Positions 10,501 to 20,744 of a stretch of DNA of 64,000 nt are shown here, piece by piece. A program made the position numbers and the translations under genes. The first letter of the stretch is position 1; each line of letters opens with the position of its first letter. The notes beneath the pieces were generated by a model. The model did not search any database, was not told the DNA's origin, and saw only the letters and a list, made by a program, of their open reading frames with translations. Source of the DNA: Pempheris klunzingeri (taxonomy: Eukaryota; Chordata; Actinopteri; Acropomatiformes; Pempheridae); the NCBI RefSeq assembly GCF_042242105.1, contig NC_092020.1, forward strand, positions 23,431,842-23,495,841. Reading direction: 5' to 3'.

Positions 10501-13500
10501 GGGTTGATGTCCTTGCAATTCCTGGTGTTCACCAATAGAGGTTGACAGAGGTCACATATTGCTTAATGCCCCATATAATGTTTAAATGTCAGTGGCTGTT
10601 TGATTCTGTTTCCAGGGTCACAGTGTGAATGTTCTGACTATAGACCATGTGACACCCCTTCATGAGGCCTGTGTCGGAGACCACGTCGCTTGTGCCAGAG
10701 CTCTCATTGACGCAGGAGCAAATGTAAGTCACGTATTGGCCTTCGTCATCGCTGTGCTGCACAGGTCAAATGTCGTTTTCACGGCTGGGAAAATCTGGGT
10801 GGGGTTAACAAATGAGAAATGCACTGCACTTTTTCTACAGTCACTGTAGAGCTATTAAGTTGTTCTTCCCCCAGGCTGTTGCTATTAGTCAACTTGCATG
10901 GTTAAACAAGGCCTAAAAATAACAATAAAAACGTGTTTACAGGTCAATGCTTCTACAATTGATGGAGTCACCCCTCTGTTCAATGCCTGTACAGTGGGCA
11001 GTGTGGCATGCACTGAAATTCTTTTGGAAAATGGAGCAAAACCCCAGAGCCTTGTATACCATCCCTCACCGATCCATGAAGCTACAAGCAAAGGTATACT
11101 GTGACAAAATATCCGCATATACGGCAAAATACATCGACTAATACATCAGGTAATTTTCTGTTGATGTTTTGAATAAATCGCACAGTTTAACTGTTGTGAG
11201 GCAGCTGTCAGAAGTAAGCTCAGGTTTAAAGGCAATTAATTTAAACAATTAACCCAATACCAGTTCTATTATATTTATTATGATATTCAAAATCTTGACA
11301 TTACAACATTACCACTCGCAACCTTTTATTTAATATACCATGAACCAATATGTCCTTTCAACTCTGTTAATTACAGCTCACTTAAATTGGCTTTATTGGC
11401 ATTAGCACAAATAAAAAGCAAAATATCATTTGAACAGTATGAAAGACATTAAAACTCTTTAGTTAATTGCATATACACTATGTACAGCATATCCTGTCTT
11501 CAGTGTGTGTTTGTGTCCTTTCCTAGCAGACCTGCACTGAGCCTAAGCTTTAAAAATACATCATCGTGACCCGTGCAGACAGCTTGGAGAATTATCTCGC
11601 ATTGTCACTTACTGATTGCCGTCTTCATGCTCCATTACTTCCAGGTCATTATGGTTGTGTCGAGGCTCTGGTGACTTGGGGGGCAGATGTGGACATGGAC
11701 ATTCCTCACCTGGGCACAGCGCTCTATACAGCCTGCATCTGCCAAGAGCTGGAGTGTGCCAGGAAACTCCTGAGGGAAGGTCAGCTCGCAGCACAGTGTG
11801 GATCTTTACATCTTCATACAGACACGTCACACACACAGATACACAAGTACGTTTACAGTGCACTGACAAGGAAATAAATACAGTACACACACACACACGC
11901 ACATACGAGTACACAGTGGATTTTAAAAGCCTCTGAAAAAGCATTTAGACCCTTTAGACAGGCAAAAACGCTACATTAAAACAAAGAGTAATGAAATTAT
12001 TTGAGGCGAACAGCTCTTTAAGCGCAAATTTGTTTGGCCTTATCCTTGATGTGCTTTCATTATTCCTGATGAAGAACCTAATTACAGGTGACATGACATG
12101 ACATGGCATTTCTAGCACAGCATCAATAAAACAGCTTTATTTTTGCCATTTATGTAAATTGTTGAGGCGATGGTAACGGCAACAGCAGCAGTAGGTGTTA
12201 ATCGGTTCTTTTTTTCCCCAAAACTGCTGAAAGTCTCTCTGTAGAGATCATATGAGGACAATTCAATCAGAGGAAGCATAACATTTTTATCATTACTTTG
12301 TACTGCTCCTGCCCTCACTAATGCAGACACACCACGTGTTGCAATTTAAGTAAGCAGCGACACATTATTTGTATTCCCACATTGCTCGCTACCTTTGATT
12401 GAAAGTAACAAGTTCACATCCTCACATTCATTCTCTCAGGGCTGTTCAAAGTCATTTCTGGGAAATGAAGGAAATTGTTCGCTAGAAAAGGGCAGCTGAG
12501 GGAAGGCAGGTACATACAAACTGTAAATTGTAAGAAAATACAGCCGCAAAGGAACTCCTGGATCACAATATGCAGCAACATATTGATGATGATTTAAACC
12601 GAGAAAGTTTGCCACTGTGTTTTTCCAACTGGACTGCGTCTAGAATGGATAATACAAGTTGTCCTGCATACAGGTGCGAATGTACAGAAAGGCAGATCCC
12701 TGGATTCACCCTTACATGCAGCAGCAGAAAAAGACTGCACGGCCGTGGTGAAGCTGCTGCTGGACTTTGGTGCAGACATTAACGCCAGGAACACGGAGTT
12801 TCAGAGGCCAGTAGACGTGGCTCCGCCCAGCAGTCTAACCGAGGGCTTCCTGCTGCTCTACGAAGGTATCAGAACACCTGCAACTTGTATTTGTAGCCAA
12901 CTACAGACGTGTGCTATGTTTGAACATCTCAGTCAAAAGATTTAACCCTTTCATGCATGAATTATGATAACCTCAGTCAGGAGGAGTGTTTTCAATCATC
13001 TTTAGGCATGAAAAACAAGATTTGAACTTTGAAATTTTATAAAGATATATTCACATGTCCAGTAGTTGAAATGTAGCTAGTGATGCATGATGTACAATTT
13101 AGTGGACATGTGATTAATCATAATTTCCTCCCAATATAAAATCAATACTTGGAAAATGTAGCAATTGCATGACTCCTTAGATGTTACTGGATGTCCCCAT
13201 ATTTTTCTTACCTGCATAGGTTTCTTTTTATAGAAGGTTTGAACAGAAAAAAAATGAGCAACTTGGTGTTTCTGTCTGTCTGTCGACCATCTTGGCTTCA
13301 CTCTTTTATTTTCCACTTGCAAAGGCTTCCCACTGGGTAGCAGTCAGTGTATGAGATGATGCAGTAGCCTCCACTGTAGCGGCTGATGTGCAACTATGCC
13401 ATCAAAACTCGTGCATATACAAGAAAACAGCTTTTGAATAGCTGTACACTGTAGTGACCTCTATGCATGAAAGGGTTAAAGGTTGCACTTTTACTGTCCT

Positions 13501-13725
13501 TCTGTCTGACCTTGTCGCATGGCATTTCTGACAATGCTTTTAGAAGTAATCTAACGTTAGGGTCAATGTCTAATGTTTCATCGTCTCCTTTGCACAGCGA
13601 CACCACGTCTGCTCAGCCAGCTGTGTCGTCAGTGCATCAGGAACTGCGTGGGCCGCGACAGACTCCACCTTCTCTCCCACCTTCCTGTGCCCAACAGGCT
13701 CAGGAGCTACCTGCAGTACCAATGA
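7595..13725 (+). CDS. asb5: Ankyrin repeat and SOCS box protein 5
   Basis: Substrate-recognition subunit of an ECS-type (elongin BC-cullin 5-SOCS) ubiquitin ligase. Seven coding exons: 7595-7799, 9463-9542, 10616-10723, 10943-11093, 11645-11779, 12674-12865, 13598-13725. All introns are GT-AG and the joined CDS is 999 nt (332 aa; human 329). The N-terminus has the ASB5-specific hydrophobic segment (QLSNVYFSILALFCFKLFVK, residues about 16-35, running on to about 48). Exons 2-6 encode six or so ankyrin repeats with signatures such as SPLHDAASQGRLLALRTLI, VTPLHEACVGDHVACARALI, GVTPLFNAC, LGTALYTAC, SPLHAAAEKD and LLLDFGADINARN. Exon 7 is the SOCS box: an elongin BC-box-like PRLLSQLCRQCIRNCVG, then LHLLSHLPVPNRLRSYL with the Cul5-box-like LP.P. 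The gene looks intact. It lies head-to-head with ctso and immediately upstream of spata4, which is its neighbour in human as well. Confidence 0.97.
7800..9462 (+). other. asb5 intron 1
   Basis: Intron of 1.66 kb after a gtgagt donor. There is a C-rich run near 8307-8315. No exon or mobile element recognised. Confidence 0.8.
9543..10615 (+). other. asb5 intron 2
   Basis: Intron of 1.07 kb with gtgagg donor and tgtttccag acceptor. No other structure seen. Confidence 0.8.
11094..12673 (+). other. asb5 introns 4 and 5 (either side of exon 11645-11779)
   Basis: Intron 4 (11094-11644) and intron 5 (11780-12673). Intron 5 has a CA-rich patch at 11826-11905. There is a short tandem gacat repeat (gacatgacatgacatgg) near 12090-12106. 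No gene seen apart from asb5 exon 5. Confidence 0.75.
12942..13479. mobile_element. TTAA-flanked MITE (piggyBac-like)
   Basis: 538 bp element in asb5 intron 6. TTAA lies at both outer edges (12942-12945 and 13476-13479). Immediately inside is a perfect 13-bp terminal inverted repeat: CCCTTTCATGCAT on the left and its reverse complement ATGCATGAAAGGG on the right. A TTAA target duplication with C-rich terminal repeats is the hallmark of the piggyBac superfamily. No transposase frame is present, so the copy is non-autonomous. Its insertion left both asb5 splice sites untouched. Confidence 0.8.
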
Positions 13726-14686
13726 CACGCAGAGCGTCCAAACCGTCAGCCTAAGTGGGACTTAAAGAAGGAAGCCCTGGTCACAAACAGCACTTCAACT
13801 CCATGAACTCTTCTTACCTTTAATTTTAACCTCCAGTCAATACAATAAGAGCAATTCATTGAAATTAGTCACACAGCAGACTGTGAGTAGCTGACAGTAC
13901 CAAGCTGTGTTGAACTGGTCTGCACCACATGTGTGATCGTGGACCTGGTTGAATGTAAGAGTTTACAGGTTTAGCCTTCCCTGGGTAAATTATGGTCAAA
14001 ACATATATTATAGTATCATTTGCAAGTCAGGTTTGCCGTATTTAGAAGATGCCTTAATAGTTGCAATATCTACCAGACAGTGATGCACTTAAAATAATAT
14101 GATGTCATCTATGTATGTGAGTGAGTAGTAATAGTTTTGCATTTTATGTATATATATATTGCATTGCACACTACTAGATGATTAAAATTGTTTTGAATCT
14201 GCTGCATTCCAAAACCTGTTTTCTTTGTAAAATACGCATGCAGGCCGTGTTGGTTAATTGCTGGGAGAATTACTACTGAAAAGTTTTTGAAAGCAGTTGA
14301 CAAGTTTATATGTAAGCACTTATTGGAAAGTCCCAGATGGGGGTAGGTGGAGCAACAAGTGGCGGAAGAGCAGGTAATGGTGATCACATAGAGCTTCTAA
14401 GACATGATGAACATAGATAGATAATCATTTCAATACAGCAGCGGTGTGAAGTAACATTTCATAATACTTATATTTCTCATTTCATGGTGCCTGCATTGGG
14501 GAAAAAACACATTTCATAAAGTCTTATTTTTCTAATTAATACCGTGTATTGGTGGTGAGCATTAGCATGAATTTACAGCATTTCCTTGACTAAACTGTGT
14601 GTTAATGTTACATCCTCAGAGGGGCAGCAAACCGCCCCATCTGTCTGCGTGCTGCTGCAGGCGCACTCACGTTAACGCGGCCTGTC
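13726..14686 (+). other. asb5 3' UTR and asb5-spata4 spacer
   Basis: AT-rich sequence after the asb5 stop. A possible poly(A) signal ATTAAA is at 14181-14186; no AATAAA is close by. GC content rises from about 14620 towards the spata4 start. No further gene is seen. Confidence 0.6.
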
Positions 14687-14700
14687 GTTGCCATGGAAAT
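14687..14700. promoter_or_regulatory. RFX X-box-like site in the spata4 promoter
   Basis: GTTGCCATGGAAAT matches the X-box palindrome GTTNCCATGGNAAC except at the last base. It lies 122 bp upstream of the spata4 ATG. RFX factors drive ciliary and sperm-flagellum genes through such sites placed close to the start, and SPATA4 belongs to a CH-like family linked to flagella. Confidence 0.6.
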
Positions 14701-14821
14701 ACAAACAGTCTCCATCTTTAAAAGGTGGTCGAGTTAACTCGGGACGGGCTTGAATTCACTGACTTGTTACACGGTGACATGTTGTAACGGTGTTGGTGTG
14801 TAGAGCTGGTCAGGCAGCAGC

Positions 14822-17800
14822 ATGTCTCAGCCACAGTCTCCCATAAAGACCGGACTGCCGAGAGATGCCACCAAATGGCTGCAAAGCCTCGAGCTGTCAT
14901 TTTATCCGAAGAACGCGCGCAGGTAAATAATTACTTTAATTATCACTTATTAACTCACTCACATTATACAATTCACTGGGGGGGAAAAAGGCGATTTGCA
15001 AGGTCAGTGTTCAGGCAGGAAACCGGCACAGCGTTGAGTAGTTAAAAGAAAACTCAGTTAAACCCAACTAGTTAACCATCTACACTACTCACCAAAAGTT
15101 AGGGATATTCGACTTTCAGGTGAAATATATGGAAAATGTAAAAAGTGAATGCTACAGTGATATTATATCATGAAAGTAGGGCATTTAAGTAGAAGCATGC
15201 AATGGTCATTTCTTCATCTTAAACAATTTATTGAAAGAAAATCTAACAACAGTGGTAGGTATACCACAACAAAACATTTTCAGTGTCTCAATAAATTGGG
15301 ATGTGGCCAAAGGACGTCCACTCCTCTCCTTTCTGTGACTCTTCCAGTCTCTGTATCACTGTTCCAACCTCCTGATGACACTCTGTGACCCTCTAAGCTC
15401 AGTGAACACCTCCGTCTGAGGACTTCCTGTTTGAAGCCTCCAGTGTTGAGGTGCTGCTGATCAACTGTTAGGTGTCGTCTTGGTCTCATGATGTCAGAAT
15501 GTGAACAGCAGGATGAGGAGGACTGTTTAAATACCAATTCTAACTGAAGCAGGAAATGTATTGGTGGATTCATGGATCAAACCTGTTGTGAATGTTGCTG
15601 TTAAGCTTCTTGTTAGAGAACAGCAACTTGTGCAAAAAGTACTGAAACACTGAACAGTTGGACATGTGCATTCAAAGGTTTAGAGAAGGTCACATTAAGT
15701 TCACCTGGAAAGTTTAGAATGCATTTAAGGTTCATCCTGAAACTTCACCTGAAAGCTGAATATCCCTAACTTTTAGTGAGTAGTGTATGTGTTAATTTGA
15801 AGCAGGCGTTGAAATGTCAGTGCAGTTGAAACTAAAGTTAACCCTTGCTGGTTAAATGGCCAGAAATTGTAAACCAAAATTAACCAGAGCTGCAGGATCT
15901 ACTTTTTTTTTTTTGCCATGTTACTGAAGTAAGTGCAGAAATACTCCAAGTAAAAGCTCTGCAGTAAAGCTGTGACTAAAGTACAGAAGTATTCAGCCTC
16001 AGGATCTACTCATGGTACCCAAAGTAAAAGTACTCATTGTGCAGAGTGGCCCATTTTAGAATGATATATGTTGGATTATTGGATCATAGTTATTGATGCA
16101 GTAATGTTTTCATGGTTTTAAATGCTGCAGCTGGTAAAGGTGGAGCTCATTTTAATGTATTTTAATAGATTTTATAAATTACTTACTGCATATTGCTGGG
16201 GAAGCTTGTGAATTTCCCCCTGCGGGCTAATATAGCCTCAGTGGTATGATACTAGCATCAATTATTTATTGATTCTATCTTGTATTGTTAATCTGAAGTA
16301 CAGTGGAGTAGGAGTAAAAAAAAAACAGCAGAAAATTACTCAAGGGAAGTACAAGTATCTCACATTTGTACTTACGAACAGTGCTTGAGAAAATGTAGTT
16401 ACTTTCTTCCACTAAATTAAACCTACTGCTACTGCTCCACATCTATCCGTGTTTCCCCTCAGTGTCACGTCATAATAACTTCAGGAAAGATGTGATTGTG
16501 TTTTCCGTGAAGTTGCCCATGATAACATACAACATAACGGTAGCAAAAAAAAAATAACAGGCTTATGATGAAATGGTAAAAGTAAGATATGAGCAGAATA
16601 ATTATGAATCACAGGGCAGATCAGAAGAACAGTGGACCATAAATACACCGTCCCAGGAGGAGTCGTCCATCTAATGCTGCCAAGACGGCAAATTATTCAA
16701 AGTGGATCTCACTGCTAGAGTAAATATACTCAGTCTTCTCTCCCTACTTTTTATATTTCCAGAGATTTTTCCAATGGTTACCTAGTGGCGGAGATATTTT
16801 CTCGTTATTACCCCCAAGACTTTCGAGTGCACTCATATGACAAAGGAACATCACTTTCTGCCAAACAGAGGAACTGGAGCCACATAGCGAGGGTAAGAGC
16901 AGGGAAATCTAAAAGTATAATGAGCAGGGAAGAAATGTCTCTTCAGTTCAGTTGTTATGCGGTTTAAATGCATTTTCAAGGTACACTATGGTTTTTTAAT
17001 AGCATTTAAATTTCCTTTTACAGGTGTAGATTACTGAATTAGCATTAGAATTGGCTGTGCTTTCGGGTGTCCGACCTAAAGGTTGTCATTTCTTACTGTA
17101 CCAAGCCACCACACTTTCTATACCAAAGACCCATTAGAATATTTTTTACCTGCATGTATTTAAGGACATTGTTATTTCGAGCCTGATAATCACAAAAAGC
17201 TGTTGTTGTCCAAGTCTTTACAGAAGAAGAATCTGCACCTGACAAAAGAGGTCATTGATGGAGCCATCCACTGTAAACCAGGAGCAGCTGAGCAGTTAGT
17301 GCGGGACGTTTACACTTTTTTAACTAAGCGGAGGTAAGGGTTGATTGGGAGCAGGGCAGAAAATAAACACAGGCTTCGATAGACTCAGATTCATCAGCTA
17401 CCGTCTCTCTTTAAACCAGGCAGGCCACAAGGTTTACATATCATCATATATTACCTGAAGGTTAGACAAACTAGTTATTCTAATCATTTTGCTTTGTATC
17501 GTTTTTATTTAGTCAATATTGGTCCATTACAAATGTGCCAGTACAGCACTTAAGTGTATGTCTTATTAGCACACGAGTTTCCCAGTGTTGGCGTTCTTTT
17601 GCTTGTTTAGCGGTTTTGCTTTGCTTTGAGACATTATGACAAAAGCTGAATTGTTTGGCTGGTATACCTCTGAGGAACGCGTTCGATGTTACTACACGCA
17701 CAGCTATACAAGCGTAGCCTTCCTGTAACACTGTCACAGGGTAGATTGCTACATTTGCAGATTTCTTTTCGTACTGAAGTTGCTGGAAAGGTCAGAGGCA

Positions 17801-19205
17801 CTGCTATTACAACTTACATACACACCAGTGCTTAGGTTTCCACAGCTTTTTCCATAATGTTTTCTACATCTCACATAGACAAAGAACAACAATATTTGAT
17901 CCCAACCAAACGGCAAAACTATAAAAGAAAACGATGCTGGTCTGTTGGTATACAGAACATTTGCACAATTAAAAAATTGCATTCACACAAATGCAAAACA
18001 TATAGATTGAAACAGAATCTAGTAGGTGTTCTAATCTAACCAAAGTCTCCCTTCGTAGCATCAGAGACGTTGAGGCCCTAGAGTCAGACATCTCTGACCA
18101 AGAGTATCAGTCTGTGCCCACACTGACCCGCTGCAGGGCCTCCAAGGCCACCAAGAACAGAGGGAGGATCACGGAGATCACGGCTCAGCCCGACATCAGC
18201 ACTCACCAGAGGAAGGAAGCGGTCATCCTCCCGAGGCATGTGGAGCATAAGGCTGCAGAGAGGGTTCTCAACCCCGGTGAGTCACAGAGCAGTGATACTG
18301 AGTGTTTTGTGGGGGCAAATAAAGGGTGCTATTGCAATTTTTTTTTTGTATTTTTGGTCCGAATCATGTCATATGTCACACTGATGCACTGTACATCATT
18401 AAGACAATGCCGCAAGCGTAGTAAGTCACAGGGACTGACAGGGACTGACAGAATGTTGGCGTACTGAATTGATAATATGAGGTTACATAGAGGGACTTCG
18501 TGATGTGCAACACGGTGAGGTGTGGTTACAGCTTATAAGTCTCTGATTGTGACAGAATTTGGCCAATTTTGACAATTTCATTGGTTTGGTGACAGGATGT
18601 TTTCAAGTGAAGTCTAGCCTGGCCGAGCCGGCAGTCACCACTCTTGTGCCATCAAGCCGCAGCGATGAGTGCGTTGACAGCCCTTCATCACGAGACACTA
18701 CATCAAGTGTCAGGTCTTACATTCTCTCTCAGCAAGAATGGACAGAGAATATTGCTCCCGTAGGCCCAATGAGCTCAAGTGCATCATTTGGGTGTCGCAG
18801 ATTTGAATGATTTTGGCAAATCCTGACAAACTCCCTTTAACAAAGAGTAACTTTGATAAGTCAGTGCTCATTTTCACATTTTCTCTGAGAGGCAGCACGC
18901 CATTTGAAGGCTGTATTAAGGATGCAATGACAAATGGTAACTTGTCAATATGAATTCATACTGTAAGTGAGTAAAGCCACCGTGTTTTGTTGCTTCTTCC
19001 CTTGGTGCCAAATAACTTTGTGCAAAGAATACATTCAATGTATTATTGTGGAATGTAATTGCAGCTGCACTTTACTCATCTTTTTTTTTCCCGATGTCTG
19101 CTGTTTTTAGAGTCGTGCTCCTCGTCAACATGGAGTGGAGCCGCCGTTTCCTTTAAGGAGATCAAGGTGTGCCAGCCTGTCAGGCGCTCCCTGGTTAAAA
19201 ATTAA
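14822..19205 (+). CDS. spata4: Spermatogenesis-associated protein 4
   Basis: Protein of the CLAMP/SPEF1-type calponin-homology-like family, expressed in testis and linked to sperm flagella. Five coding exons: 14822-14922, 16763-16892, 17224-17333, 18059-18276, 19111-19205. The phases join to 654 nt (217 aa). The start MSQPQSPIKTGLPRDATKWL is followed by the CH-like domain (residues about 13-110) with FSNGYLVAEIFSRYYP, LSAKQRNW and IHCKPGAAEQLVRDVYTFL, which parallels human SNGFLIAEIFCIYYP and IHCKAG...EVYTLLT. Exon 4 is basic and aligns loosely to the human middle region. Exon 5 ends SFKEIKVCQPVRRSLVKN, like human HREIHVKQ. Human SPATA4 is 305 aa; this protein lacks the long human N-terminal extension and part of the pre-C-terminal segment. 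Splicing exon 4 straight to 19111 keeps the conserved EIKV end in frame. A possible extra exon at 18596-18713 is listed separately. Confidence 0.93.
15081..15787. mobile_element. Tc1/mariner-like element, non-autonomous
   Basis: About 707 bp in spata4 intron 1 including a TA at each edge (target duplication). The left end reads CACTACTCACCAAAAGTTAG and then GGATATTC; the right end is its near-perfect reverse complement (GAATATCCCTAACTTTTAG, then TGAGTAGTG). The similarity extends inward over a further 20 bases or so (ctttcaggtgaa on both sides). TA flanks and long TIRs point to the Tc1/mariner superfamily. No intact transposase frame is seen; the longest minus-strand frame (15280-15573) is unrecognisable. 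Confidence 0.8.
15900..16430 (+). repeat. Degenerate dispersed repeat (aagtacaagta... type)
   Basis: Carries phrases such as gcagtaaagctgtgactaaa, agtggagtaggagtaaaaa and tcaagggaagtacaagtatc, then gtacttac...agtgcttgagaaaatgtagttactttc. I recognise this wording as a very common teleost dispersed repeat, probably a hAT-like MITE, here an old diverged copy. Ends are not defined. Confidence 0.4.
17334..18058 (+). other. spata4 intron 3
   Basis: Intron of 0.7 kb with a gtaagg donor and cttcgtag acceptor. The small open frames on both strands show no protein similarity. Confidence 0.8.
18596..18713 (+). other. Possible alternative spata4 exon
   Basis: Open in the phase left by spata4 exon 4, preceded by gtgacag and followed by CAG|gtctta. 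The frame gives GCFQVKSSLAEPAVTTLVPS and then a Ser-rich run. Ending at 18713 or 18708 shifts the final exon out of its conserved EIKV frame, giving a different C-terminus. The polypyrimidine tract is weak. Probably intronic, but it could be an isoform. Confidence 0.2.
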
Positions 19206-19864
19206 AAGGAACTAGGAGATCTGTGCTCTATTATTGCATTTGCGTGCACCACGTGATGCATCGTTCTTTACAGTTATTCAAAACATAGCTTATTTTCTAT
19301 TACACCACACAAATATTGACTTGAGTATGATTAGTTCTTAAGACAGATGATGTAACTGTTTGTTAAGGCTTATGTAATGTTACAGTCCCTCTTATTGTGC
19401 TTGGACAATGTCTGTTTGTACCAGTAGGTGTCAGCATTGAGTCATGTGCAGAGCTCTCCTCACCACTGATGTAAGAGTGCCATTGACAAAAAAAATGACA
19501 CCAATGAATCCATGTATGCAGCACAAATTGACTGTTTGTGTTGTTTTTCTCAAAGGCTTGTCAGAGTTTCTTCACTCATTACTGTGCATCCATTTTCCTG
19601 TCTTTACCGTCACTGGGTCAACAGACAGGCCTAAGAAATGATCAGTCACCTGCCAAAGGCTGCTAAATTTATGCTGTACTTCATTACATTCACTGTTGTA
19701 GGCACCACTTTAGATAACCAATCCTGAGGACTGATTCCTAAATTGGTTTGCTAGACTTGGGGAATAAGCAGTCACTGTGACCATGTAGCCATGGAAGCTT
19801 TTTTCTGTATTGTTTCTCATTTCATTATTAATGAAATTAATTAAACATTTCTAACACTTGGTTG

Positions 19865-19870
19865 AATAAA
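19865..19870 (+). terminator. spata4 poly(A) signal candidate
   Basis: AATAAA about 660 bp after the spata4 stop, followed by a T-rich downstream stretch. It is the first canonical signal after the gene that I found. Confidence 0.5.
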
Positions 19871-20560
19871 TTTCAGCACCAAAGTGGACTGGAGTGTCTT
19901 TATTTTAGGAATATTGAATGATGACTCACTGGAAGTGACTTTCAAAGGTGTCGATGACCAAAGGCTAAAGATGTTACGCTGTTTTTCTGTGAATGCAAAA
20001 CCTTGCCCGTGGTAACATTAATCAAATGTGAGTCTTCATGTGCCATCTAGAGGCATTAAAGCTAATGAATTTTGATTTGAGGGGGATAAGTCTTGCATCT
20101 GTGTTGATACAATGGCTGTATAGCTGTGTCCTTAAGTCCAAAGGTTATGAAGGCGTTTTAAAAAAAAATGTGTGAGATAATGGGAGGGTGTATCAATTCA
20201 CTCACAGTTCATATAGTGGGAGAAAAAGAGAAGACGTTCATGCTCAGCTTCATTTCTAAGCATCTTGAGGGCCCAAAGATCACATTTGTTGACTCCTTTA
20301 GTTTTAATATAGCTCAGTCTCGTATTTTGCCAGAAAACTAAAGTCTAATTTTAACAACAGCTTCTTACAACTTAATGCAAGGTGCATTTAGATTTGACGA
20401 TAACAAAGTTAAGCTAAAATATTCTTGACCTCATGTTATCAATTCTTGATCTTTGGCCCTCAACTCGGACGGCACTGTCAGCATTTACAGAATTGTCTGA
20501 TGGTGTAAGGTTACATTGTTTTCCAGAAAAAAACATTCCTGCACACACACTTTTCACCTC

Positions 20561-20625
20561 TGCATTGATTATTAAAAAGAGAGTCGATGTTTCGGGCAAA
20601 AGGACCTTTCTCAAGACATTTCCAT
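20561..20625 (-). repeat. Retroelement-like 3' fragment with CCGAAACATCGAC block
   Basis: On the minus strand: cttgagaaaggtccttttgc, then ccgaaacatcgactctcttt and ttaataatc. Closely similar wording recurs in fish retroelement ends. The gaGAAAGG...CCGAAAC order recalls the hammerhead-like motifs of Penelope-type elements but is degenerate here. Confidence 0.35.
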
Positions 20626-20635
20626 CACACAGTGG

Positions 20636-20744
20636 CACAGTGCTTTAATACAGCCCATTAAGCACTCTGCTTAAAAGCATCTCATGGGCTGGACTAAAGC
20701 ACAGTGCTTCTTATCTTATTAGAGCATCTTATTTAAGCACTGTG
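20636..20744. repeat. Nested inverted-repeat cluster
   Basis: Outer arms CACAGTGCTT (20636-20645) and AAGCACTGTG (20735-20744) are perfect reverse complements. Inside are a second pair, CAGCCCA (20651-20657) with TGGGCTG (20685-20691), and an inner hairpin TTAAGCA-ctc-TGCTTAA (20658-20674). A further palindrome, AAGCACAGTGCTT, lies at 20697-20709. It could be a foldback element or only a chance structured stretch. Confidence 0.6.

Noticed and set aside
11609-11944. Long frames on both strands around asb5 exon 5
   Set aside because: Overlap the exon in wrong frames and continue into CA-rich intron; the true exon is bounded by AG and GT at 11645-11779.
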